Assembly (NCBI RefSeq): GCF_900111445.1
Contig: NZ_FOHE01000014.1
Location: 1-64,000, forward strand
DNA length: 64,000 nucleotides
Reading direction: 5' to 3'
Source of the DNA: Oceanobacillus limi
Lineage (GTDB): Bacteria; Bacillota; Bacilli; Bacillales; Amphibacillaceae
Positions 8,278 to 18,000 of this stretch are shown here, in pieces. The position numbers and the translations under genes are program-made. The notes under the pieces were generated by a model, which saw only the letters and a program-made list of their open reading frames with translations, was not told the DNA's origin and searched no databases. Each line of letters opens with the position of its first letter. Position 1 is the stretch's first letter.

Positions 8278-9264
8278 ATGAAGGAAAAAGTGTATGATAT
8301 TATAATCGTGGGAGCAGGCCCAGTTGGATTATTTACTGCGTTTTATGCTGGAATGAGAGAGGCAACTGTGAAAGTAATTGATAGTATGCCCGAAGTGGGT
8401 GGTCAGCTAGCAGCATTATACCCAGATAAATTCATTTATGATGTAGCAGGTTTTCCAAAGGTAAAAGCAAAGGATTTGATCGACCAATTACATCAACAGG
8501 CATTAACATTTTCTCCATCATTTTGTTTAAACGAATCCGTTCTAGAAGTGGAACGATTGAATAACGAAATGTTCCACATTCAAACTACTAGTAGTTCACA
8601 CTATTCGAGGAGCATTATCATTACTGCTGGTGCCGGGGCATTTCAACCTCGAAAATTAAAGCTAGATAATGCCTCGCAATTTGAGGGAATATCCTTACAC
8701 TACTCTGTAAAAAATCTTAAACAATTTCAGGATCAACGTGTACTCCTGTGTGGAGGTGGGGACTCTGCTGTAGACTGGGCATTAGCATTAGAACCCATTG
8801 CAAAGGAAGTAATCCTTATCCATCGCCGAGATAAGTTTCGTGCCCATGAGCATAGCTTAACCCTCTTAAAAGAATCAACTGTAAAAATTCGAACCCCATT
8901 CGAGATTGAACAACTCTTTGGGAAAGGTGGAAAAATGGAGCAAGTATCCATTAAGGAAGTAAAAGGTGATCAACATGACTTACTAGACATTGACGCTATC
9001 ATCGTGAACTTTGGTTTCATCACCGATATTGGTCCGATTAAATCTTGGGGATTGGAAACAGAAAAAAGTTCTATTCAAGTGAACAGAAAGATGGAGACTA
9101 ACATTCCTGGAGTTTATGCAGCTGGAGATATTTGCGGTTACGACGGTAAACCAAAATTGATTGCAACCGGATTTGGTGAAGCAACGGTTGCTGTAAATCA
9201 CGCCAAGAAATTTATTAATCCCAAAGCAAAGATTAATGTTCATAGTACACACTTATTTGCTTAG
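8278..9264 (+). CDS. Ferredoxin/flavodoxin-NADP+ reductase, thioredoxin-reductase-like (YumC/YcgT type)
   Basis: A 328-residue flavoprotein. The FAD-binding IIVGAGPVGLFTAFYAGM opens the chain. PEVGGQLAALYPDKFIYDVAGFP is characteristic of the homodimeric TrxR-like ferredoxin reductases. NADP binding is seen in LLCGGGDSAVDWAL, and a C-terminal AAGDICGYDGKPKLIATGFGEA closes it. The CxxC of thioredoxin reductase is absent. It moves electrons between NADPH and ferredoxin or flavodoxin in the cytosol. The ATG lies 11 bases after AGGAG; a GTG four codons upstream overlaps that site and is unlikely. The cluster lacks paaE, and this gene shares promoter palindromes with paaA. It may therefore supply electrons to PaaABC; that role is inference. 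Confidence 0.9.
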   Translation: MKEKVYDIIIVGAGPVGLFTAFYAGMREATVKVIDSMPEVGGQLAALYPDKFIYDVAGFPKVKAKDLIDQLHQQALTFSPSFCLNESVLEVERLNNEMFHIQTTSSSHYSRSIIITAGAGAFQPRKLKLDNASQFEGISLHYSVKNLKQFQDQRVLLCGGGDSAVDWALALEPIAKEVILIHRRDKFRAHEHSLTLLKESTVKIRTPFEIEQLFGKGGKMEQVSIKEVKGDQHDLLDIDAIIVNFGFITDIGPIKSWGLETEKSSIQVNRKMETNIPGVYAAGDICGYDGKPKLIATGFGEATVAVNHAKKFINPKAKINVHSTHLFA

Positions 9265-9291
9265 TACAAATCTAGGACTTAAGTAATACCC

Positions 9292-9326
9292 AAGGAAAAT
9301 TCGTATCAACTCCCCGAATTTTCCTT
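9292..9326 (+). terminator. Hairpin downstream of the ferredoxin-NADP reductase
   Basis: A perfect 12-base stem, AAGGAAAATTCG (9292-9303) with CGAATTTTCCTT (9315-9326), begins 27 bases after the stop codon. The 3' U-run is poor (GTTACG), so termination may be partial. Confidence 0.6.
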
Positions 9327-9637
9327 GTTACGTAATATGATCGTTTCGTTAGGTAATAGTTTTATCTTTATGGAGAAATAGTGTTCCTCCAAATAGAAAA
9401 CCGCTCCGGCATTCCTTCGCTTCTCGTAGTGTTATTGTGAAACGTTTATTTTTTCTACTGGAACCCCTTCTTTATCAACAATGCACGGTAATTTCTTTCT
9501 CAGTATTTTTTTCATAGCAAGTTTCGGAATTCTAATTAGCTTAGCTTAAACAAAAGAATGATTCTATTTATTATTCATGCAAATACATATTTAATATTCT
9601 TTTTTCAGAAATTTTTCAGAAACATTCTGTTAAACTA

Positions 9638-9646
9638 TGATATGAT
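9638..9646 (+). promoter_or_regulatory. Extended -10 promoter of the diguanylate cyclase gene
   Basis: TGATATGAT (TGn followed by TATGAT at 9641-9646) lies 46 bases before the start codon. No good -35 is visible; extended -10 promoters can do without one. The remaining gap from 9327 to 9637 shows no gene I can support. Confidence 0.45.
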
Positions 9647-9691
9647 AGAATTAGGAATTTTTTCCTACATGGGATAGAGAGGAGACCTAGC

Positions 9692-10954
9692 ATGCGTGTA
9701 AAACTATTTATTATTCTACTGTTTCTAACATCGCTTACAGTTGCAGTTACATCTGGCCAATTGATAATAGAAACGAAAACATATGTAGTGGCGCTTGGCT
9801 TCTATTGGTTGTTCTCTACACTTTATTCCCATTTAGCAGTAATTGTTAAAAAAGGAAATGTCTCCATGGATTATGGTGTGACATATAGTATTTCTATGGG
9901 TATATTTGCTGGGCCACTAGGAATTTTCATTCTTGAAACCCTTTATCGTTTTACCGTATATATCATTCGAAAAGCAACAAAAACTGCCGATGAAGAGGAG
10001 TTTTACCATTCTCTTTATAATATTGGCTCATTTGCTTTAAATAGCTCCATTGCCTATTATTTGTTTCATACAATATATCCTATCTTTGAAACGGTACCAC
10101 TTGGATTTTGGATAGTTATGATCATACTAGTTACGATCATGTCGTTATCTTCAGACATATATCTGATTATCTTATTTTCACTTATGGGAGATATCAAAAC
10201 GACGAAAGATGCGATTGACTTTATTAAAAGTAGAAGCATATTAGATATGGGGAAAATTATTTTCTCAAACGGATTATTACTTATGTTCTTACAGTCCGAA
10301 CAATGGGAAATGTTAATTGGACTTTTCCTATTAAATTATCTTGTTAGCAGGTCCTTTATGGAAAAAAATCAGAGTATACAGCATAAATTGGAACGGGATA
10401 AATTTGAACAAATGGCATACACCGACTTTTTAACCGAAGTTTATAACCGAGCTTACATGGATAAAACAATGGTCCAATTAAATCAATCTGGTGAACAGCT
10501 TGGAATTATTGTTACCGATATTGATTCCTTTAAACGTATTAACGATACCTATAATCATGCTGTTGGTGACCGTGTCATCCAACATTTTGCCGCAACAATT
10601 CAGAGTTACCTTGATGATACTGATTTCCTATTCCGAAGTGGTGGAGAAGAATTTACAATTTTCCTTAGAAATCGAAGTTATCAAGAATGTGTTACCCTCA
10701 TCGAACAAATGAAAGATGGTATTATGCATAAACCAGCAGCTGCAGAGTATAAGTCGAATGAGATTTTACTTCAGCATACCGCCTCTTTTGGACTATATTA
10801 CTATAAAGCTTGTGATGCAATGGATATCAAAAAAGCATATGTTCATGCTGACAATTTATTATTAAAGGCGAAGGATTCAGGTAAAAACCGTTTAGTTTCC
10901 AAAAACGGACTAACTGATTTACCGTTATCTTTACGTTATACTACGAATAATTAG
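9692..10954 (+). CDS. Membrane-bound GGDEF-domain diguanylate cyclase
   Basis: A 420-residue protein. Residues 1-225 contain about six hydrophobic segments of an integral membrane sensor region. A short coiled linker (NQSIQHKLERDKFEQ) follows, then a GGDEF domain starting at MAYTDFLTEVYNRAYMD (near 242). The metal-binding VTDIDSFKRIND is at 274-285 and the active-site signature is SGGEEF at 316-321, which is catalytically acceptable. The inhibitory RxxD site upstream is not seen (DDTD instead), so product inhibition may be missing. It would make cyclic di-GMP at the membrane. The signal sensed is unknown. AGAGGAGACC precedes the ATG. Confidence 0.88.
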   Translation: MRVKLFIILLFLTSLTVAVTSGQLIIETKTYVVALGFYWLFSTLYSHLAVIVKKGNVSMDYGVTYSISMGIFAGPLGIFILETLYRFTVYIIRKATKTADEEEFYHSLYNIGSFALNSSIAYYLFHTIYPIFETVPLGFWIVMIILVTIMSLSSDIYLIILFSLMGDIKTTKDAIDFIKSRSILDMGKIIFSNGLLLMFLQSEQWEMLIGLFLLNYLVSRSFMEKNQSIQHKLERDKFEQMAYTDFLTEVYNRAYMDKTMVQLNQSGEQLGIIVTDIDSFKRINDTYNHAVGDRVIQHFAATIQSYLDDTDFLFRSGGEEFTIFLRNRSYQECVTLIEQMKDGIMHKPAAAEYKSNEILLQHTASFGLYYYKACDAMDIKKAYVHADNLLLKAKDSGKNRLVSKNGLTDLPLSLRYTTNN

Positions 10955-10973
10955 CTCGATATCAGCTCTTCAG

Positions 10974-11018
10974 AGTGGGGAATGGGATACATTAATCATG
11001 CAATATTTTCTCCCCACT
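10974..11018 (+). terminator. Possible terminator after the diguanylate cyclase
   Basis: AGTGGGGA (10974-10981) pairs with TCCCCACT (11011-11018), followed by TTTG. The loop is long at 29 bases. It lies between two convergent genes. Confidence 0.45.
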
Positions 11019-11044
11019 TTTGCTGTACTGCAAATTGCTTCCGT

Positions 11045-11698
11045 TTACTGCAAATGTTTCGGAACTTGTTTATCATGCCCTTTATTGGTTACTTCGGTAA
11101 AAATGTCGTCTTCAATTTTCTTTTGATCGATTTGTTGTTTCATTTGATTAATTTGTTCACTCATCTCAATTATTTTTGCATTTGTTGGAATTTGCGCGGA
11201 CACTTGATTAATTAAATCAATTAGCTGTTTGAATTCTTTTTTTGTTACCGGTTCCGCATCAGGTTTCAATTTGAAACCCAGTTGGCCGTTTGGTTCCAAT
11301 GTGGCATATTGCACATCTTCAATTTTGGTTACGTTTCTTTGACGCAAATTTCCTTCCAATTGATCTACCGTTAAACGTACCTTTCTTAAATTCTGCTCAT
11401 TTAGTCTCCCATCTTCAATGATGACTTTCGAATTACCTGAAATGAACTTCTCAAATGGGTTGCCTTTTATTTGCAAATATTCCATGAGTACTAAAGTGAT
11501 TACCAATACCCCTCCAGCTCCAACTGTTCTCCAAATATTTTCTCCAGCAACTGGTTGAATAAGTAATGACCCGATTCCAATCATGATAACCGTTTGTGGT
11601 AATGTCATTTGAGAAATAGACTTTCTTCCTGCCACTCTTAATAGAATCGTACCTGCGACAACTACCACAACAGCTTTCCAAATCCAATCCAAGTCCAT
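11045..11698 (-). CDS. DUF421 (YetF-like) membrane protein
   Basis: A 217-residue protein. It has an N-terminal pair or trio of membrane helices (VVVVVAGTILLRVAGR, TVIMIGIGSLLI, AGGVLVITLVLMEYL). The soluble DUF421 domain follows, including the conserved RKVRLTVDQLEGNLRQRNVTKIEDVQYATLEPNGQLGF. A coiled-coil tail (EMSEQINQMKQQIDQKKIEDD) closes it. The start chosen is the ATG after AAAGGGGTAG; an upstream in-frame start 26 codons earlier lacks a site. YetF-type proteins occur in several copies in spore formers, some affecting spore germination or envelope. The role here is not known. It stands alone between a convergent gene and a repeat region. Confidence 0.85.
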   Translation of the reverse strand: MDLDWIWKAVVVVVAGTILLRVAGRKSISQMTLPQTVIMIGIGSLLIQPVAGENIWRTVGAGGVLVITLVLMEYLQIKGNPFEKFISGNSKVIIEDGRLNEQNLRKVRLTVDQLEGNLRQRNVTKIEDVQYATLEPNGQLGFKLKPDAEPVTKKEFKQLIDLINQVSAQIPTNAKIIEMSEQINQMKQQIDQKKIEDDIFTEVTNKGHDKQVPKHLQ

Positions 11699-11785
11699 CT
11701 TATCTACCCCTTTACAAATTCTATAAGGATAGTTTCTCAATATAGGGATTATGTATGCATTAGATTGTTCAAGCACGTGTTGGTA

Positions 11786-11907
11786 GCCTTGTGCCTGCGT
11801 TACCTCGGCACAAAGGCGGTGAAGTTTACTCGTTGAAGTTCCTTAGCTAGTCTCTGGGCGCTGGGCGATGAAAACGCCACGTCCTGTCCGTCGAAGCTGG
11901 ACGTGGC
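11786..11907. repeat. Structured intergenic element with two hairpins
   Basis: Within the gap 11699-12001 there are two strong stems: GCCTTGTGCC with GGCACAAAGGC (11786-11817), and GCCACGTCC with GGACGTGGC (11876-11907, nine perfect pairs). The base composition is richer in GC than the surroundings. Similar hairpin-rich extragenic blocks lie near 35190 and 40700, so I take it as part of a dispersed repeat family. Nothing coding was seen. Confidence 0.55.
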
Positions 11908-11963
11908 TGTTCCTACCAATAATTTATCCACAGGGATTTAATTTTATAATTTCCTAAGAAAGA

Positions 11964-11998
11964 ATAAAAAAGGGTCGCCCTACATAAGGCAACCCTTC
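11964..11998 (-). terminator. Rho-independent terminator after rlmN
   Basis: On the minus strand AAGGGTTGCC pairs with GGCGACCCTT across an eight-base loop and is followed directly by TTTTTTATT. It starts four bases after the rlmN stop. Confidence 0.9.
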
Positions 11999-12001
11999 TC
12001 T

Positions 12002-13069
12002 TTATCCTACATTCTTCTTTTTAATTTGCTTACTACGCAATTGTCCACAAGCCGCATCAATATCCGCACCATTTTCCCAACGAACTCCACAGTTAATTCC
12101 ATTATCTTTTAAGATCTCAAAGAATCTCTGGATTGATTCCGAATCACTACGTTGATATTGGTTATGCTCTTCGACGGTATTATACGGGATCAGATTCACA
12201 TATGACAGATGACGCTTCTCTTTTAAGAGCTTAGCCAATTGTCGTGCTTCCTCCTCATGATCATTAACATCTCTTAGCATAATATATTCGTAGGTAATCC
12301 GACGATTCGTTTTTTCTAAATAATAATCTACTGATTTCATAAGCTTTTCAATTGGGAATGCTTTGTTGATTTTCATGATACTTGTGCGTAGCTCATTATT
12401 CGGCGCATGCAAAGAAATAGCTAGATTTACTTGAAGCCCTGTATCAGCAAATTCATAAATCTTATGCGCTAAGCCACTTGTAGAAACCGTAATATGTCTT
12501 GCACCAATATTCAACCCGTGGTCTTCATTAACAACTTTAATGAAGTCTACAAGGTTGGTAAAGTTATCAAATGGTTCGCCGATACCCATAACTACGATAT
12601 GACTTACGCGCTCATCTTTTCCTTGAGCATCCAAATGTTTTTGTACCTTCATAATTTGTTCTACGATCTCTCCGCTCGATAGATCACGCGTTTTACGCAA
12701 TAAACCACTAGCACAGAACGTACAACCAATATTACAGCCTACCTGTGTTGTAACACAGACAGATAGTCCATAATTAAAACGCATCAATACGGTTTCAATT
12801 AAATTACCATCATCTAAGCGGAATAAGAATTTAATGGTTCCATCTTTTGATTCTTGTTTAATTTCTTCATCTAATGTTTCAAGAACAAAATTTTCTTCCA
12901 ACAGAGCGATGGTTTCTTTATTAACGTTCTTCATGTCTGAAAAGCGATAAACACGTTTTTTATAAAGCCAGTTCCATACCTGGTCTGCACGGAATCTTTT
13001 TTGACCATGTTCTTCTAGCCAACTTCTTAATTGTTCATATGTTAATCCATAAATGGATGTTTTACTCAT
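12002..13069 (-). CDS. rlmN: 23S rRNA (adenine-2503-C2)-methyltransferase RlmN (radical SAM)
   Basis: A 355-residue radical-SAM methyltransferase. The cluster motif CxxxCxxC lies in [12 protein letters not shown] (near residue 115), the SAM-contact segment is [10 protein letters not shown], and the methyl-carrying cysteine is in AACGQLR near the C-terminus. It methylates C2 of A2503 in 23S rRNA and usually A37 of some tRNAs. The C-terminal basic tail QIKKKNVG and [17 protein letters not shown] fit RlmN. Cfr, the C8 resistance relative, has a different N-terminal half. The gene stands alone rather than in the prkC/stp cluster where Bacillus rlmN usually lies, so a second copy elsewhere is possible. 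Confidence 0.88.
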   Translation of the reverse strand: MSKTSIYGLTYEQLRSWLEEHGQKRFRADQVWNWLYKKRVYRFSDMKNVNKETIALLEENFVLETLDEEIKQESKDGTIKFLFRLDDGNLIETVLMRFNYGLSVCVTTQVGCNIGCTFCASGLLRKTRDLSSGEIVEQIMKVQKHLDAQGKDERVSHIVVMGIGEPFDNFTNLVDFIKVVNEDHGLNIGARHITVSTSGLAHKIYEFADTGLQVNLAISLHAPNNELRTSIMKINKAFPIEKLMKSVDYYLEKTNRRITYEYIMLRDVNDHEEEARQLAKLLKEKRHLSYVNLIPYNTVEEHNQYQRSDSESIQRFFEILKDNGINCGVRWENGADIDAACGQLRSKQIKKKNVG

Positions 13070-13274
13070 TGTATACCCTCGTTTCCAATAAAGTGAATCT
13101 TAATCAGTGGAAAAAATAATACTACCTATCTATACTACATAAAAATTGCCCATGTAGCAAACTGTTTTTTAAAATTTAAGCATTTATCAAAGCTCTCTGA
13201 TAAAAAATCCCTAAAGCTCAGGTAGAAATAGAGAAGTAGGATACATTCCTATAGATGCTCTTTAACTATCCAGC

Positions 13275-13304
13275 AAAAAATAAACCCGTCCACAGACGAG
13301 TTTA
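13275..13304 (-). terminator. Rho-independent terminator of the gltBD operon
   Basis: On the minus strand TAAACTCGTC pairs with GACGGGTTTA (one mismatch, four-base loop) and is followed by TTTTTT. It lies about 170 bases after the gltD stop. A second small hairpin (ATTCCATT/AATGGAAT, 13307-13331) precedes it. The rest of the 13070-13476 gap shows no gene. Confidence 0.7.
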
Positions 13305-13476
13305 TGATTCCATTCGCATAGGAAATGGAATTTACTTATTATACCTTTAGCAGGTAAATATTTCCCATTCTAATTCCAGATTATTTTCTCATAAGATTAG
13401 AGTTCCCAATATCATCCTTAGATATACCTGTCGAATCTTTCTAGGCTTTTATACTAATTTTCGCATCTACCTCCAC

Positions 13477-14964
13477 CTATGGTAAATCAGTTGCTCCCAT
13501 TAAATATCGGTCACACTCACGAGCTACTTCTCTTCCTTCATTAATGGCCCAAACAATTAAACTTTGACCACGTCGCATGTCTCCTGCTGCAAAAACTCCA
13601 TCCACATTTGTATGATAGTTTCCATACTCCGCTTTTACCGTAGAGTTTGCGTCACGCTCAATTTTTAGTTGGTCAAGCAATCCTTGTTCAGGGCCACTGA
13701 ATCCTATTGCGATTAACACCAAATCTGCTGGCCAAATTTTTTCTGTTCCAGGTATTTCTTCACGGTATCTATTGCCATTTTCATCAAAGCGTAACCTTAC
13801 ATTTACCGTATGGACTTCTTTGATTTGTCCATTCTCGTCACCAACAAATTTCTTTGTCATTACTGCATAGGCACGAGGGTCATCCCCTTTTTTGCTAGCA
13901 GCTTCTTTATGTCCGTATTCAACTCGATGAATGATTGGATATTGTGGCCAAGGATTGGTTTCTCGATCTCGAACAGATCCTTTCTTATCATAGATGTCAA
14001 ACTGTGTTAAACTCTTGCAGTTATGCCTTACCGCAGTTGCTAAACAATCCGTTCCAGTATCTCCACCACCAATTACAATCACATTTTTATCTGTAGCAGA
14101 AATATAATTTCCATCTTTCAACTCTGAATCTAGTAAACTTTTCGTATTTGCCTGAAGAAAGTCCATTGCCGAGTGTACACCCTTCAAATGGCTTCCCTCT
14201 ACCTGTATGTCCCGATGTACGGTAGCACCACCACATAAGATAGTAGCGTCGAATTCTTTTTCCAATTTAGAAACTGGGTAGTCTTTACCGATTTCTGTAT
14301 TGGTTACAAATGTGATCCCTTCTTTTTCTAGTAGTTCCACACGACGTTTCACAATGTCATAGGGTAATTTCATTTCTGGAATTCCATACGTTAATAATCC
14401 ACCAGCTCGATCATTTCTCTCAAACACGGTAACCAAGTGTCCTGCTTGATTTAACTGTGCAGCAGCAGCCAGCCCAGCTGGACCAGATCCCACTACTGCA
14501 ATTCGTTTACCAGTTCGTTTCTTCGGAGGTTTTGGAACCACCCAACCCTCCTCAAAACCTTTTTCAATGATAGAACGCTCAATCGTTCGTATGGCAACAG
14601 GCGGCTCGTTTATCCCTAATACACAAGCTCCCTCACAGGGGGCAGGACATGCTATACCCGTAAACTCAGGGAAATTGTTCTTTTCTTGCGCCCTTTCCAA
14701 TGCTTCCTTCCATTTTCCCTCGTAGACTAATTGATTCCACTCTGGAATAAGGTGATAAACGGGACAGCCAGTTGTTACCCCATTAATTTCCATACCAGAG
14801 TGACAGGTCGGTACGCCACAACTCATACAACGTGCGCCTTGGATTTGAATTTCCGTTTCCGTCATAGGTGCTGTATAATCCTTCCAATCCTTAATTCGAA
14901 CGGAAGGCTCTCGTTCTTTTCGTGCTTGACGTTTATATTCCATAAAGCCGGTTTGTTTTCCCAT
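13477..14964 (-). CDS. gltD: Glutamate synthase (NADPH) small subunit
   Basis: A 495-residue flavoprotein. The N-terminal Fe-S region has cysteines in ARCMSCGVPTCHSG, GCPVYHLIPEWN and IACPAPCEGACVLG (two 4Fe-4S clusters). FAD binding is IAVVGSGPAGLAAAAQL (near 149), NADPH binding NVIVIGGGDTGTDC (near 292), and the C-terminal segment VFAAGDMRRGQSLIVWAI. It passes electrons from NADPH to the large subunit for conversion of glutamine and 2-oxoglutarate to two glutamates. It follows gltB by 51 bases with GAAGGGGG upstream of the ATG. In B. subtilis the gene is named gltB. Confidence 0.95.
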   Translation of the reverse strand: MGKQTGFMEYKRQARKEREPSVRIKDWKDYTAPMTETEIQIQGARCMSCGVPTCHSGMEINGVTTGCPVYHLIPEWNQLVYEGKWKEALERAQEKNNFPEFTGIACPAPCEGACVLGINEPPVAIRTIERSIIEKGFEEGWVVPKPPKKRTGKRIAVVGSGPAGLAAAAQLNQAGHLVTVFERNDRAGGLLTYGIPEMKLPYDIVKRRVELLEKEGITFVTNTEIGKDYPVSKLEKEFDATILCGGATVHRDIQVEGSHLKGVHSAMDFLQANTKSLLDSELKDGNYISATDKNVIVIGGGDTGTDCLATAVRHNCKSLTQFDIYDKKGSVRDRETNPWPQYPIIHRVEYGHKEAASKKGDDPRAYAVMTKKFVGDENGQIKEVHTVNVRLRFDENGNRYREEIPGTEKIWPADLVLIAIGFSGPEQGLLDQLKIERDANSTVKAEYGNYHTNVDGVFAAGDMRRGQSLIVWAINEGREVARECDRYLMGATDLP

Positions 14965-15015
14965 AAAAAGCCCCCTTCACTCTCATTAAGCTGCTATTTT
15001 CTTTTCAATTCGCAT

Positions 15016-18000
15016 TCAGGTTTTCAGTTCCATTTTTTCTTTCTTAAGCTGTACTTGTCTTGAATACGTTCTTACTTCTTTAAATCCGTTTTTACTTTCC
15101 TCAAATGCAATCATTTCTGCATCAGATTTCTCGAAACCACGATCAAGTAAAACTTGAATTCTAGCTTGTATTTTAGCGTATGTTTTTGGAATGATACGGA
15201 CAAATTTGCCTACATATGATTCCCAATACGCTAAGATCCTCTCAGCATGAGCACTGTTCGTATATTCTACATGCTTTTTGACTAAATCATATAATTCTCC
15301 AATTTCTTGGCGATCGGCCAATGCTTCCATTTTTACTAATTCGGTGTTTACGTTTTGACGAAATGCATTGTCTTCATCCAGCACATATGCTACTCCACCA
15401 GACATACCCGCGGCAAAGTTTCTACCAGTTGAACCTAAGACAACAACTTTACCACCGGTCATATATTCACAGCCATGGTCTCCTACCCCTTCGACTACAA
15501 CATGAGCCCCACTGTTTCGCACACAGAACCTTTCTCCAGCAATTCCTCGAATATATGCTTCACCAGAAGTTGCTCCATAAAATGCTACATTCCCAATGAT
15601 AATATTCTTTTCTGGGGGAAAAGTCACAATAGGATCAGGATGTACGATAATTTTCCCTCCAGATAATCCCTTTCCAACAAAGTCATTGGCATCCCCAATT
15701 AATCGCATTGTCATACCTTTAGGAATAAAAGCACCGAAGCTTTGGCCAGCAGAACCATTAAAGTTCAACTTAATTGTATCCTCTGGTAGTCCTTTTTCAC
15801 CACATCGCTTAGTAACTTCGCTACCCAATAATGTACCTGTTGCACGGTGGATATTGCGAATTGCTGTAGTAAACTCAACTTTCTTTTCGGTTTTAAATGC
15901 ATGGCTACAATTCGGGATAAGCTCTTGATAATCCAATGTTTTTTCAAGGCCATGATCTTGTTCTCTGACTGCATAACGGTTAACATGATCAGCTACATCT
16001 GGCTGATAAAGTAGAGCAGATAAATCAATTCCTTTTGCTTTCCAGTGATCAATAGCATCATTAACCTCTAGCACATCCGTGCGGCCGATCATTTCGTTTA
16101 TCGAACGGAACCCTAGCTCAGCCATAATTTCTCGTGCTTCTTGAGCTATAAACCGCATAAAGTTCACCACGTGATCTGGATCCCCTGCAAATTTTTTGCG
16201 TAACTCGGGGTTCTGAGTCGCAATACCAACCGGGCAAGTGTCCAAGTGACAAACCCGCATCATGACACAGCCTAACACTGCTAATGGAGCGGTTGAAAAA
16301 CCAAACTCTTCTGCACCAAGCATAGCAGCAATGACAACATCACGTCCTGTCATCATTTTACCGTCTGTTTCAACAGCAATACGATCTCGAAGGCCATTTA
16401 ACAATAGGGTCTGATGCGTTTCTGCTAAACCAATTTCCCACGGCAACCCAGTATGCTTAATACTTGTATTTGGCGCAGCACCAGTACCACCATCATACCC
16501 ACTAATCAGAACGTGATCTGCTCTTCCTTTCGCAACACCAGCAGCAATTGTTCCAACTCCTACCGCTGAAACAAGTTTCACACTTATTCTGGCAGTTGGG
16601 TTGGTATTCTTTAAGTTATAGATTAGCTCTGCTAAATCCTCAATCGAATAAATATCATGATGTGGTGGCGGTGAAATTAGCTCCACTCCTGTTGTTGAGC
16701 CACGCACCTCTGCAACCCATGGATAAACTTTCTTTCCAGGTAAGTGGCCACCCTCGCCTGGCTTTGCGCCTTGAGCAACCTTTATCTGTATTTCATCTGC
16801 ATTCACTAAGTAATGACTAGTAACGCCAAACCTTCCTGATGCCACTTGCTTAATGGAACTTCTTCGTAAATCTCCATTCTCATCCGGGGTAAACCGATCC
16901 GGTGATTCGCCACCTTCACCAGAATTACTTTTTCCACCAATGCGATTCATGGCAATAGCTAGTGCCTCATGTGCTTCCTGGCTGATTGCTCCATAAGACA
17001 TAGCCCCTGTTTTAAACCGGGCACAAATCGAATCGATGGATTCAACTTCTGTAATTGAAATCGAATTTCTTTTTTTAAATGTTAATAAACCGCGTAACGA
17101 TTGGAGGTTTTGCTTATCATCCGTTAGTGAATCTGAATATTCCTTAAAAAGATCGTAGTTTCCACTTCGACAAGCATGTTGAAGCTTAAAAATGGTACGT
17201 GGATTGTATTGATGATCCTCCCCGTTCTCTCGGTATTGATAGTCATCCCCGACAGCTAACACTTGGTTTCCGCCTCGATATTCTTTAAATGCTTGTTCAT
17301 GTCTCATAAGGGTTTCCTTCTCAATGAGATCCAATCCAATTCCACCAAGACGTGATGCTGTTCCGGTAAAATATTTTTCAATTACATCACTTTTAATTCC
17401 AATCGCCTCAAAAATTTGTGCTCCTCGATAACTTTGAATCGTAGATATTCCCATCTTTGATAAAATCTTGATAATTCCGTCTGTTACGCTCCAAACGTAA
17501 TTGCCAATTGCTTTTTCTACGGTTATATCTCCAATGTCTTCATTACGCACGAAACCATTTATTGTTTCATATGCAAGGTATGGGTTAATCCCTTCTGCAC
17601 CATATCCAATTAGCGTGGCAAAATGATGAACCTCCCTAGGTTCTCCAGATTCCAGTAGGATACTAACCTTTGTCCGAACTCCACTTCGTATTAAATGATG
17701 ATGCAGTCCTGATACGGCTAGTAATGCTGGCAACGCTGCTTTTTCCTTATTGACACCACGATCTGTTAAAATTAAAAAAGTTGCTCCGTCTTGTATCGCT
17801 TGATTTGCTTGTTCAAAAATACGCTGTAAAGCATTTTTCATAGAGCCTTCCTTTGCATCAAACAGGATGGATAGACTTTGCGAGGCATAAGACGCTTCTG
17901 TTAGTTGCCGTATTTTTTCTAATTGATCATTTGTTAATAGCGGTGTATCGATCCTAATGTGCTTACAACTAGCTGCAGTTGGATTTACTAAGTTTCCCTC

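Noticed and set aside
9432-9515. 27-residue minus-strand ORF (MKKILRKKLPCIVDKEG...)
   Set aside because: No ribosome site, no family, no transcription signals; too short to support as a gene.
12002-13069. Cfr-type resistance methyltransferase
   Set aside because: The N-terminal half, the GEPFDNF segment and the AACGQLR context follow RlmN; Cfr has distinct sequences in these places.
15321-15986. Several long open frames antisense or out of frame inside gltB and gltD
   Set aside because: They lie fully within strongly coding glutamate synthase genes, have no ribosome sites and give no recognisable protein.
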